Assembly: GCA_964019695.1 (NCBI GenBank)
Contig: OZ026524.1
Location: forward strand, 66,738,223-66,802,222
Origin: Loripinus fragilis
Taxonomy: Eukaryota > Mollusca > Bivalvia > Lucinida > Lucinidae
DNA: 64,000 nt
Direction: 5' to 3'
Under the pieces are notes generated by a model that saw only the letters and a program-made list of their open reading frames with translations, made no database searches and had not been told where the DNA came from. Within the stretch, counting starts at the first letter, position 1. The number at the start of each line of letters is the position of its first letter. Shown here piece by piece: positions 20,800 through 32,469 of the stretch. The translations under genes were made by a program, and so were the position numbers.

Positions 20800-21640
20800 A
20801 TACCCATGGAATGGGGAGGGGGCAGGGGGGGTACTCTGATATTTTCACACATACGTAGGCTCGGCCCATTTTTTTGGGTTCAAAATTCTGAATTTCAATA
20901 TTTTGGGGGGTTTTCAGAAAAATAAATATTTTTTGGGGTATGAAGATTTTATGGATATTTTTTGGGGTCAGCACAAAATTGGGCTAGTTTGAGGGTCATT
21001 TCTATGCATTTTAGGGTCTTTTTTTAAGGTCAAGGTACAGAATTGAGATATTTTTTTGGGTTGCTAAAATTTCAAATATTTTTTTGGTGTGCTTGAAATT
21101 CCTGATTTTTTTTTTTTTGGGGGGGGGGGGGGGGGTGAACGGTAGATGCTGGGTCCGAGCCTGCGTATGCGGAAAAAGTTAGAGTGCTGGGTCGAAGCCT
21201 GCGTATGCGGAAAAAGTTAGAGTACCCCCCCCCCCCTGGAGGGGGGGGGGGTCAAAATTGATAACTTTTTCTCACAGCTAACTTTTTTCAAATCAAAATA
21301 TTGCATGCACTGATCCAGAGGGGAGGGGGGGGGCAAGGGGCGCGGACCCCCCTGGAAAAACACAAGTTATATGGGATTTAATAGGGAATAAGCAATTGGA
21401 CCCTCCCCCCCCCCACCCCTAGAAAAAGTTGGACCCCCCCCCCCTGGAAAAAATGTTGGAGCCCCCCTGGAACCTCGGAAAATTATAATCTTCTTTGAAA
21501 TAAACCATTGGCATTCTGTAAAATAAGTGGAGTACTATTAGAAAAAGAACTAAAAAAAACGTTGTCAGCGATTTTTATGACAGATGGACCGGGACCCCCG
21601 CCCCCCCCCCCCCCCCCCCCCCCCCCCACTGACGATCCGC
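20800..21640. repeat. Low-complexity G/C-homopolymer region
   Basis: Contains numerous runs of 8-25 G or C (for example near 21120, 21230 and 21600-21627), and repeated phrases such as GGAAAAAGTTAGAGT and TTTTTTGGGGT. Such runs are prone to assembly or length error. The 60-75 codon open frames here are not genes. Confidence 0.8.
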
Positions 21641-22375
21641 GCATGTCTTGATACAAATCTTGGGCTATTGTTGTTTCATCTATGCTGGAATGCCATATAA
21701 TAATTATTACTTGAGACTTTTCTGGAAAAGCTTAGCGCTTATGACAGGCTGCATATTGTACCAATTAAAGGTGTTAAGTGTCAAACTTGGAGGTGTGATG
21801 TGTCAGAATTTAGATTCAAAATAGTCATTTATCTATCTGGAATTTGATAATATCTCAAGGTATATGGAATTTAAAGACCGTTTTAATGTGTTAAAGCTCC
21901 TAAGATATTAGAGACACTCATTTCTTTCACGTCTAAATGATCGCAAACCGATGGCCGTTCACCCCATCCACACCCGATTTTTTTCAATATTTTGTGAAAA
22001 ATCGGTGCTATTATAATCAAAATAATCGTGGCGGGACAAAAGACAATGTTTTCCCTTCGAAATAAGCGCAAACTGATGCAGAAATCGGTAAATTTGAATA
22101 AATACGGCCCAATTTTCATCATTTTCCCGTTACCCGTAATGTTAAAATTCACCCGTTCACATCACCGTGGTACATTTGTTTACCTATGTCGCTAAGGCTG
22201 TGACATCACGGCCGTCCCAAGAATTGGCTGTCCATGTTCAAGCTGGCTGTTTTCGCTTTTCATTTTCGACCGATAATACGATTATATATTAAATAAAAAT
22301 TGTTTTGATTCCTAAATTAAAAATAGTTTTTATATTTTAGATATTTATAATAACATGTAAATATAAGCAATAAAA
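21641..22375. other. No gene seen (inside element B)
   Basis: No family-like coding sequence. The 89-codon minus-strand frame at 21883-22152 has neither splice nor homology support. Confidence 0.4.
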
Positions 22376-22500
22376 TCAATTTTTGGAATGTTCATGGAAT
22401 CATGAATACTTCGGGTCTCTTGTAAAGTAAGTGAAGCACTTACTTTGCAAGAGACCCGAAGTACATGTATTCATGATTCCATGAACATTCCAAAAATTGA
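22376..22500. repeat. 125-bp palindrome
   Basis: CAATTTTTGGAATGTTCATG pairs exactly with CATGAACATTCCAAAAATTG. The inner arms CTTCGGGTCTCTTG and CAAGAGACCCGAAG continue the stem to a centre near GTGAAGCACTTAC. Confidence 0.9.
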
Positions 22501-24337
22501 ATTCATTTCTTAAATGAATGTGTATATGATTAAAAGTGAAATTTTAAAAAAAATGTATGTTTATATGTATGATATACTTGTTTTGATATGTCAGTTCACG
22601 TCGTCCCAGTGATGTTGGGTCTACCGTGACTAATTGCTCTTGCACTTTATTTAATTATCGGTCATACGGAACCCAAGTCGGTGTATAGTATTAACTCTTT
22701 GCATGCTGGTGTCTTATGCTGATAACATTAGCAAGAGACTTATACCCAGATCAGACCTGACATAATGTGGGATTATCTGGATATTATGATGGTATTCCTG
22801 ATACAGTCCTTTAAGATCGTTATTTTGAAAAAGAAAAAGAAAAGCAGACAACAAAACACGTGAGAAAAACTATTATGCTTTAACGTTGATCAATAGTAGC
22901 ATGAACATAAAAAGAAAAATACTCTATTATTCAAACTTTCATACATTAGTACCAGACACTAAAACAAGCTTCTTCTTTGCTAGAATCCCATATTTCCTCG
23001 AATAATCCCCTTTGAAAAATTAGGACGTTTTATGGGGACGTTTGACCAATCTTTTTTTTTCGTGTTTTGGAACGTTTTGACCAAGTCGGGGCGTTTTGAC
23101 TAGTAGTGGGGCGGATATGTAACAATTTTGAGAGGAATCGTGCATTTTATAATAAAAGCATGAAACTTGGAACATGGTTAGTTGATAACAATACAAACAA
23201 ATTAAGGGTCAGTGCCACGCCGAAAATGTCCTCTAATGGTCGCCATCTTGTTTTTTCCAAAATGGCCGCCTTTTTAAACTTATTCATTATAATGTCATTT
23301 TTAATTTGCAAACATAATGTTTTCTTCAGTTAATTTTACTTAAATAGCCTTCAGATATATCTGAATCCCTTGAAATAATCTTTCAATTTTAAAAAAGTCA
23401 AGTTTGAGGCTGTATTTTAAAGATGGCCGCCACTTTTGTATCTAAAAAGTGCAGTTGTATAGTAGTTATATATTAGAACTTTACAAAGTTATAAATTTTG
23501 ATGCAATTTACTTCAAGCAAGTAAAAATAGTCCCATTAGACAAGTCGCTCACTTATCAGTATGGCTTTATTGTTGCTTATTGTTCCAACATGGTATTTAA
23601 AGATGGCTACAAATGTACAAATCATAACATAATATCTGCTTTAAATTGGAATTGGAAGAATGTAGTTTGAATTTATGCAAACGACTTTCAATAATAATTT
23701 TATTTTATTTGATAGCTTTGGATAAAAAAGAGAGCATCCAACATGCATCTAAGATGGCTGTCAAAGTGGAAATGTTATATGATCACCATTTATAAAGTGG
23801 CCGCCATCTTGGTTTTTCTAAAATTGCAGTCTATTTTAAACTGAATTATTTTAAGCTCATACATTTGCAAGCCAATATCTTGTCTTCATTTATTTTCACT
23901 TATTTTGCAGTCAATCATACTAATTTGCCTCAAAATTTGTCATTCAGGCTTAGAAAACACACGATTTAGGACATAGTCTCAAGATGAATGTCACATTTTG
24001 CATCCTCAACAGTGGTATTATACCAATCTGACAATTTATGAATTTTCATGCAAATGTCTTATGCAATTAAATAGAAATAGTTCACAAACACCAGGGACGA
24101 ACTTATCAGTTTTTTTCTTATTTTAACGTATTATTACTTGGTATTCAAGATGGCTTTGATTTTAGTTTTAGAAAAAAGGAAAGTATTTTTTATTTTCAGT
24201 TGTAAAATATTTCGAGGTTGTTTGAAGAAATTTTCAAGAAATGATTATATTTAATGTATTAGGATAGAACAGGGGACATCCAACCTGACATCCACGATGG
24301 TTGCCAATATTGTTTTTAAACGCTTTTTAAACATCTG

Positions 24338-24660
24338 AACTAAGGGTGAGGTTTGCGCTGTGAAACTGGTTTTGGCCCTCCAGTAAAGGTGTTTATACTG
24401 ATGGCTCTAAGGCTGTGCTTCTTTTGTGGACCATTTTTGTTATTTGTGTTTCGTGTTTGTCTTGTTTTTCTTGTCTGTTCATTGTAGTCTTGTGGTCACC
24501 TGCTGGGAAGCTGCCCCATGGCTCTTTTATGTGTGATGTTTTATTGTGTTTTTGTTACTTTCCCATGTGGTGTCCTGGATCAGGTTTGTTACTTGATTGT
24601 ATCGATTCCTGATATTTGCCTTCTTTCTTTTATACAGATATTCCTATAAATGTGTTTTAT
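24338..24660 (+). repeat. Dispersed repeat module
   Basis: Starts with CATCTGAACTAAGGGTGAGG and contains TCACCTGCTGGGAAGCTGCC and TTGATTGTATCGATTCCTGA. Related minus-strand copies: 34655-34985 and the mirror copy 41183-41504 in element C copy 2. A more distant relative with the phrase CTAAGGYGGTGGTTCTGT occurs at 43160-43530 (minus) and 56850-57175 (plus). Confidence 0.65.
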
Positions 24661-26059
24661 ATAAAATGGATACGATCAAAATGAGATGCGAAGAATTTTG
24701 TTTCTATAGCAAACTAGAAGTCCTTTGTAGAATTTTCATTGCATAAAATACCATTTGTTTACATCAGATTTAGTGGGCAATCCTATAAGATCTGTAATAT
24801 ATGTGTCAGATTCTTTTTGACCTTTCTCCTTCTGACCAAGTTCCCATAGGCTTAAAAAGGCTATAAATTTCCAAAAACTGTATACAAAATGTATACGATT
24901 TTAAAAAACATAATCCCTGGTTTTCACACACCACATCAACTTTTCGACTTGATATTGACAGATGACGCATTTGCTGCAGTCAGCCTTATTCGGTTGTGTT
25001 TATGATGTAGCTGGCACTATCACATCTACTGGACAGTAAGCAAAGTTTATATTTTTCTGAAGTCAAGCCAATATATAAAGTTGCAGACATCTTAATTTCT
25101 AGCCAAACCCTTATTTCCTCACTAATTGCACACTAGTGAGTTGAGAATTTGATTTCATGATAGCCCACGGTCCAAAAACCTATTCAGTCTAGTTAGTTGA
25201 AACCAAAGCTCTTTTGTGTATTTAGGTATGCAGGGGTTTCAATAATGATGCTATTTCGCTTTGTATTTACAGGGGTGTTTTTTTAGTTTAAACTTTTATT
25301 TCATTTTTGTATAACAACATGTGTACATATAATGCAATAAGTTCACATACAGATCATTTCGAAATACAAAAAGGGATTCAGAAGAAAGTCTATTGACTTT
25401 TGTAAATCTGTTTCCCAGCTAATCAATATTAGAAATACAATAAACGTATGACTTGAATTGACATTAGTTTGTATAAACAATACAGCAAAAACTTGATAAT
25501 TCGAATTGGAATTAACCAGGTGGGGGTATGGTCGTTGCCTCTATGTACCCAGCTTGCAGAATAGTCGTCGAACCAATCAAATGGGGATATTCTTTTGCAG
25601 CCCAGGGATCTTCAGCTATGTGTCCCAGACCGTATATTCTGTCGAATCTTTGCCCTTTCTGCATCAATGTGTGCTATTCGTGATTTATTGTTCACTGTGG
25701 TTATTCATTGACTAGTTAAAGTTCATCCTAGAAACTGTTCCAAGGCAGAAGTGCTGATGTGTTCTCGTTTTATTATTATTGGTGTAAATCTTATTTGTAT
25801 ATACTTTTATATACATGTATATAAATGATTTTGGCTGTGTTAAGGTAGCCTAGTGACTAGGTACCTTCTAGAGAAAAGCTATTTATCACCACTGTTTACT
25901 GTCTATCTGTATCTTTAGTTTCCCCATTTTGGTTTTGTAGGAAGAATGTTAGCTTTGATTGTACTACTTCCTGGTCATTGCTTGAATATACCTAGCATAT
26001 AAGCCAAAATGGGTATACATGCCCAGAGTGACACAGGCCAACAGTCGCTAGGTGAAGAA

Positions 26060-26940
26060 GCGTAAAAAGAAACGTGGAAAGAGCATTATGATTTAACTCA
26101 AATTCGAACTCTTAAGAATGCAGAAGGTATGATAGAGGAAAACCCAGTTGAAGGTCTAGCCAGCTGATCAGTACAGGATTTATCACTAAAGCAATTAGCA
26201 GGATGTGTCCTGACAAAGCAGACAGATCATCAGCAATTGTCGTTGAGATGCTTTATTCTACATGTTTTTGGGAAACTGGTACAGTCAAGGTATTAGACCT
26301 CAATTGCAACATAATCTCGAGAATTAGTACAACTAACTGGTAGGAGAGCAAAATCGACAGGATGTATATACATGTAGGCAAAGGGGGTGCTCTGAACAGA
26401 GGCTTGAAGTTAATTAAGCAATTAATAAGGGTGTTTGAGTGCATATCCGAGAGACATATAAGGCAGAGAGTTGAGGTCGACAAGATGCAGTGCAGATTTA
26501 TATCAGCTACAGAAGTTGCACCTGATTTCTAACAAGCCATTCTACATCACTTTCATTAACATAGAGAATGGCAGCAGGTAGGTAATGTGCATGATTTTAA
26601 ATCAATAAGTAGCTGGTCAAGGACATGACAAGCAGGGCAAAAGTTGGCAATTGTCGCAGCGAGAAGTTTGGGTGTTGTAATTCATCAGGGCTCTTTTCTG
26701 ATTCCACTGCTCTTAATTGTTAGGCAAGAGGCTCTATTCACGGAATTCAGAACAGACTACCCATTATTGCTGTTGTACAAAGATGATCTGGTGATCAAGG
26801 CTGAGTCCATGGAGGAACTGCTGGTGGAATGCATGAAAATATTGTAAGGAGAAGGATCTACATGTGAACATAAGATATAAAGTCATATAAAGTGGTCCCT
26901 TGAGCTCAAGTGCACCAAATGTCTGTGGCACAACACTTCT
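26060..26940 (+). pseudogene. Reverse transcriptase relic carried by element C (copy 1)
   Basis: Scattered in-frame pieces follow the order of a non-LTR RT: FITKAISRMCPDKADRSSA (the 'GKAAGPDGI' region), VEVDKMQCRF (the 'QxGFxPGRGT' region), VVIHQGSFLIPLLLIVRQEA (domain B) and LLLLYKDDLVIKAESMEELL, where YKDD stands in place of the catalytic YADD. They are separated by frameshifts and stops, and the Ala-to-Lys change in the active box is itself inactivating. The relic is present in both C copies at mirror positions, so it was captured before C moved. Confidence 0.8.
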
Positions 26941-28011
26941 TAATAATGGAAGATGGAGGTGACAGAACGTACTTGATAAAAACTTGAGATAGGAGTTCTG
27001 TAACCAAATGGAAATTCTCTACGCTAGAGACATCCTTGAGCTGCCTGCAGTTATATACTGCAAAAGTACATGGTAGAAGCTCCGTAAACTTCTTAGCCTT
27101 CTGATCAACTAGCATCTGCTGCTTTTTACTCGTGGCAGGTAGTACATAACATGCATTTATTTTTTTATTGAGTGTATATATCCAGTACGTCCTTGATTAT
27201 GAACAGTTCACTAGCATGATACATTCTAAGTGATGTCGAAAACACTAAATAGTAAAAATGTGATGATTTTTTGAGAAATCTGCAAAATATCACCAATAAA
27301 TAGAATTTTCCATTTTGGCGGCCATCTTGGATGCTATGCTTGAATCTACAGGTAAGAAAACTTCAAAATTATATATTATATATAAGAAACAAACACTCAT
27401 TGCAATTAAAACAAATTTCACTCATAAAAATCTTAAAGATATATTTATATATGAAAAAAAAACCCTGATACAATCTTTCTTCTTTGGCAGCCATCTTGGA
27501 TGTCATATTGTATCAAGGCTCTCTTATAAATTGATCACAAATACAAAGGTCACATTTTGAGCCATTCTATGCTTGGAAAAACTTGGATTTCATGCAAAAA
27601 CCTGAATTTAAGCTCATTGTATGATGTTTTCGTAGAGCAAGCATGATTTAATATATTAAAATGGCAGCCATCTTATAAAATGGCGGCCATCTTGGATAAA
27701 ATGCCCATCTACATGTGATGTCAGATAATTACAAATGTTTTATTGTTAAAATAGACACTTCCACTAGCTTTCAATATAAGTTTATTGCAAAATGATATCC
27801 GGCTTAGCAAGCTTTACATGAAAAAAGGTCGCCATTTTGAAATTCAAGATGGCGGCCGTCAAGATGCATTTCTGGCGTGGCACTGACTCTCAAAATTTTT
27901 GTTTTTTACTAATCTAGCCATGTACCAAATTTCATGCTTTTATCATAAAGTGCACGATTTTTTCACATATCTGCCCCACTATAGGGGACATTTTGACTTG
28001 CAACCCATTCT

Positions 28012-31000
28012 TAGCATATTCAGGCTGTCCAGACTGTCTCCAATTGTCGAATATTCCCCTTGTGTACATACAGTTAAATGAACACTCAGTGTGTTTTCAA
28101 ACGTTATTTTCATAGAAATGACTACACGCATAGCCTGTTCCCATGCTGTACATAACTGTGTTTCACTTGAAACACATCTAAACTGGCCTGTGACAGTTCA
28201 CATTTTACAGTGATCTATACCAAAAATGTTGGTTGAGACTGTAGATTATTTTTGATTAACACTGTCGCCGTTTGAAGCAGTACAATGAAGGTCTCAAGGG
28301 CCTGCGCATTAGCAAGATCTGTTTAGGAAATGCCTGCTCATCAGCGGTCCCTGTTCTTATTTTCCATTCAATTCTGTTATGCGGAAAATTTGCACAGGCC
28401 CTCTGGGCTGACTTTTTTTGGACCAGTACAGCGAATGTTCTGAGAGCCTTGCATTATTTCAACACTACCACCAGCGCTGTTACTACATGTATTCTCATTT
28501 CATATACTGTAAATCTGTCCGGTTATGCGGAAAAAAGCTGGTGCACATGTAGGCCCTCTGAAACGTGGCTGTTCGCAGAAGTACAATGAGGGATTCTAAG
28601 AGCCAGTGCAAGTGTGAAAATATTCTATGTCATAACGTAGACCCTGATCAGGATCTTAAATGTTAGACACTCTGATAGTGCTCCTTAAAAATATTTTTGA
28701 AATCAAACATTTTAAGCCCTACCAGAATTTTTTCCAAAGACGTAATTTTAATACATTCACGTTTGATTTATCATAACATTTACTGAATGAAGATTTTTCC
28801 ATAAAATATTCAGCGAAGTAGCACCAATGTTTCCTCTCAACAAATGCTAGATTTCAGATTTATTGCTAAATATTCAATAGAGTTCCATACATTCCAGTGA
28901 TTGTCCCGCTTCGATCATTATCATTCCTACAGAAATATTGGCAAAAGTTTGGATATCTTGGAAATTTTAGCACATACCGAAAGAAAATCTGTATTTTCAT
29001 TTGAAACTTGTAATTACACCAAATATATTGTCGTCTAACTTTGGTGGAGTACTTTCGACATTTTTTTAAATAAACAAATAAACTTTGGGAATTAAACATT
29101 ATGGTCATGGAAAAAGTGACCTGGGGCTTAACTTGTTTTGGCCAGTTTATATTGAAAAAAGAAAGTCAGCAGACGATAAAACAGCATTACCCAGCATGCA
29201 AAGATAAAAGTTAGATACACACAAGTGAACTCTTTTTCTAACTGAGAAACAAGTCTTAGGGATTTGCGACAATTAAAGGCTCGTTTTGGCATGCTCTGCT
29301 AAAGAGACAAGATAATATAAGTTTATACAAGTTTACCTATTATAGTTAATCAGACTGTGCTTTCAAGGCCATCTATAACTTAGGGAAGGTTGTGAGTTTA
29401 CTCTTTTAACATGTATTAGGGGCGGGGGGTCTGTTACAATTAACGTTAAAGGCTCGATCCATCCTCCTCAGCTACAGAGACAAGATGCATACTTTCAAAA
29501 CGTAATTGACTAATATAGCATTAGCAGAGAGCGAATAGCAAATGCACTTTGACAGTCAGAAAGGTCGGATCAGCATTGCTGTAATACAAAATCTGATATA
29601 AGTTTATATTATATGGATTTGTTTCTCGCTGGGGCTACCAAAAAGGATGTTGTACATTTCAACTGGTTGCTGTCGGCGGCCGTGTTAGTTGATTGTATCA
29701 AGTCCATATCTTTGCCTCCTTACTTTCTTCAATCTTCAATCTGTAGAAAAGTTTGTCTCTAAAACTCCATTTTCAAAAATATTATACAACAAACATAGAC
29801 CTAAGAAACAGTTTAGCAAGATTAAAAGTCCTTTTTGCAAAATTAAAAATGAGTACTTTATGCCTAAAGGGATCCTTTACGCATTTTAGCGTTACCCCTG
29901 TCGGTGAACTGTCTTGTTTCCCTACACACGACCTGGAAGCTAACAGTAGTTTTCGTTGCGACAAACGGTATACGACTCATTCCCACAAGTCCTTATAGTT
30001 AGTATATATAAATAGACAACCAGCTCGAGGGTATCACCATTCCATATCGAATGATTGCGGCGTGAGCGCCCCAAGCAAACAATAAATTTTCCTTTTTAAA
30101 GGAGGGCTTGCCTAGTTGAAAAAAAGCATGTGCACCTTGTTGGGAACACCTCCAAATTTGGTTATTGTTTACACTGCACTAAAACCACGTTATAGACGAA
30201 CATTAACAATAGTTATTAAGTAGGGGTGGGTAAGATACTCTTTTAGAAAAAGAAAAACACAAACAGTTATCCAAAGCGGCACCTAGTACCGTACACTGAA
30301 GGACTTTAAAAACACAAAAAAAGGAAATTAATAAAATTTACTTATTTTCAATGTATCAATTTTTTGAGTTTTGGCAACAATAAACATCAACACGTCAGCA
30401 AAACAATTTTTTAATTTCATGCCAAAATAATAGCCTAAATAATGTTAGGACAACAGTCTATCAAATAGCAATACCCTTAGATCAAAAGCTGCAAATTGAA
30501 ATTTGTCTAGGAATCAGACGTGATTTAAAGTAATTGTTAAAAATATTTTTATTAAAAACCTGGATACAAATTACCCTCAAAGCCCTATTATTTGTCTGGA
30601 ACTGACGATAGCCAGCCAGAACGGATATCGTCGATGCAAATATCATTGATACACTTGACGTAAGATGCCGTCTTAACGTCAGGTCGTCATTTTTGGTTAG
30701 CCAGACCTGCCTCAATATTTAACTGTCCCTGTAGCCTGATAACGATCTCTGAGGGGCTGTATAGTTGATCGCCTTTCCCAAAGGCCTAGAACTTTTCAAA
30801 TAGTCATTTCATGTTTCCCATATAAACATATTCCTAATTTGTTGCTAGTCTATAGGCTGATGCTTAGTTCTGATAATCATACAACTCTACTGCAGACAAT
30901 TACATTTACAGAGTAATGAACATAACCATTTGGAAAAGAAAGAAATATTATTACAATATTTTACGTGTATTAATGACCACTTTTATTATCAGACTGGTAG

Positions 31001-31030
31001 CAATTCTATATAGATTACTGATGGCAATTA
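28012..31030. other. No gene seen; scattered repeats
   Basis: Contains one diverged satellite monomer (about 28640-28740) and, at 29880-30110, a repeat related to 32470-32620 (shared GTCGGTGAACTGTCTTGTTT-like start, AGAGGGTATCAC and GCGGCG(A/T)GAGCGCC). Open frames up to 105 codons show no conserved features. Confidence 0.45.
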
Positions 31031-31034
31031 TAAT

Positions 31035-31500
31035 GGCCCACTTCGAATCGAAGTTTAGTTCCTACTATAGTAACTAAAGTTCAATTCGAACATCGATAGT
31101 CGCTACTATAATGACGTCATGAACCTACTAAAGATCAACGGTGGGTCAGAGCACCGTTACTCTAGTAGCTTATCTGGTTCCCTCCTCTAGACCTATCTAG
31201 CAAGATGGGTTGAAGATCTATCAATAGCGTCAAAATGTTTTTATTTTACAAAATAAATCCTCGATGTGTTCTATTTGCGGTCCCTCTTATTCGTAATTGT
31301 TAATTGGAGTAGTATGTGCAGTTTTTGCACCCCCTTTTTGTCTATGATGAAGAGTTGAGGTGGGACATACAGGGCTACTCACTTTGTTTACTTGACAACT
31401 AATCAAAAGGGAGCAACTGTAGCCATTCAGGTGTAAACGTACGCACGCATCTCTTATGTAAGATCTTTAGTAGGAACTTTAGTTCGATTCGAAGTGAGCC
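31035..31500. repeat. 466-bp MITE with CACTTCGAATCGAA termini
   Basis: Left end GGCCCACTTCGAATCGAA and right end TTCGATTCGAAGTGAGCC are inverted copies. AGTTCCTACTA and TAGTAGGAACT extend the pairing. Flanking AAT on both sides (31032-31034 and 31501-31503) may be a 3-bp duplication. Confidence 0.75.
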
Positions 31501-31993
31501 AATATCATTCCAATTGTGCCAGATGGTTCATGTTTGGACAATCGTGGCATGATTAATACAGTTATAAAACTAAATCTGCAGTCTTTTTATACATGCTTAT
31601 GTACAAGCTACATGTCAAATTGACTCAGAAGTGTATGCAACACGCCATGATCCCAAAATATATCCTCACACCAAATTTAGGATTCCTTCCTCAAATTATA
31701 TACAGATATGCTCTGAGCTCGACCTTGCTAGAGCAGAAACTAGAGGTCAAGGTCACAGTGACCTGGAAACTTTTGGTGACTCTTCAGGGTCCAAGATGTA
31801 ACTACATACCAAATATGGAATGCTACCATAAATAAAAATAGGCGATCTGCTGTGGGTGCATTTTTTCAAGAACTGACTCCTGAGATCAAGATCACAGTAG
31901 ATGAAAACAGTGAGCGACATTCCATGACCACAACATATATCCACAAATTGAATTTGGGGGTTAATATGGCATATAATATGAGACATGCGCTTA

Positions 31994-32466
31994 CAGGGTT
32001 CGCACAGGCCTGGAAAAAATTGGCCTTGGTCCTGGAAAAAAAGTGCCTTTTGTTCTTGAATTGTCCTGGAATTTTGTCAAATCATCCTTGAAAATATGAA
32101 TTAGTCTTTGAAAAATATAAAAATTCAACTATTCCTTTCAGATTTATGGGATGCGCTAAAAAATGTGTGAGAATCGCAAAAAAAAAAACTGAATGAAAAT
32201 CGCTAGATACACGTCAAAGAGCGAGGTGCAGCTCGTATTTTATTCTATTCAATTTGTGTGGTAGTCCCGGTTTTTATCACCGGTGTCAGAATCAAAGAAA
32301 TGGAGTGCGCCTATTCATTTCGCCGCTTCTAACTGAAAAAAGTGCACTTTAAAACGTTGTGTTATACAAAATTGGGAAGAAATTGAGTCCTTGAAAAATG
32401 AAAAAGTCCTGGAATAGTCCTGGAAAAGTTATGGACTTCTGTTTTCCCATTTCTGTACGAACCCTG
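31994..32466. repeat. 473-bp MITE with CAGGGTTCG termini
   Basis: Left CAGGGTTCGCACAG and right CTGTACGAACCCTG are inverted copies. The body is full of the phrase (GT)CCTGGAA(AA) / TCCTTGAAAA on one strand, typical of a widespread animal repeat that leaves 'VRT...LE..LE' artefact translations. No coding potential. Confidence 0.75.
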
Positions 32467-32469
32467 TCT

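Larger units (their letters stand above)
23104..27981 (+). mobile_element. Element C, copy 1 (4,878 bp)
   Basis: Begins TAGTGGGGCGGATATGT and ends with the complement of TAGTGGGGCAGATATGT. The terminal inverted repeats extend imperfectly for about 150 bp, including a shared ATAAAAGCATGAAA and GTCAGTGCCACGCC. It is flanked by TAG on both sides (23101-23103 and 27982-27984), a 3-bp target duplication, and sits inside the right terminus of element B. No transposase is recognised. Inside are a reverse-transcriptase relic (26060-26940), a dispersed repeat (24338-24660) and many AAGATGGCGGCC-type motifs near both ends. A 3-bp duplication points towards PIF/Harbinger-like or another 3-bp superfamily, but the TAGTG terminus does not identify one. 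Confidence 0.85.
17425..28002. mobile_element. Element B: 5.7-kb inverted-repeat element, interrupted by element C
   Basis: Left end (17435-17550) carries several copies of GTCAAAACGCCCC/GTCAAAACGTCCCC. Right end (23010-23103, then 27985-28002 beyond C) carries the complement: GGGGCGTTTTGACTAG, GGGACATTTTGACTT. Flanking direct repeats ACCCATTCT lie at 17416-17424 and 28003-28011. Without C and its 3-bp duplication the element is about 5.7 kb. Inside: a microsatellite, a 160-bp tandem array, a SINE, G-rich tracts and a palindrome, but no transposase. The unit differs from that of element A only by TTTT in place of AAAC. Confidence 0.75.

Noticed and set aside
20800..21640. G-quadruplex-forming regulatory region
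   Set aside because: The G and C runs could fold, but they are long homopolymers within an old repeat, with no gene nearby and probable length errors.
23104..27981. CACTA superfamily assignment for element C
   Set aside because: The outermost bases read TAGTG inward, whereas CACTA elements read CACTA inward; only the 3-bp duplication agrees.
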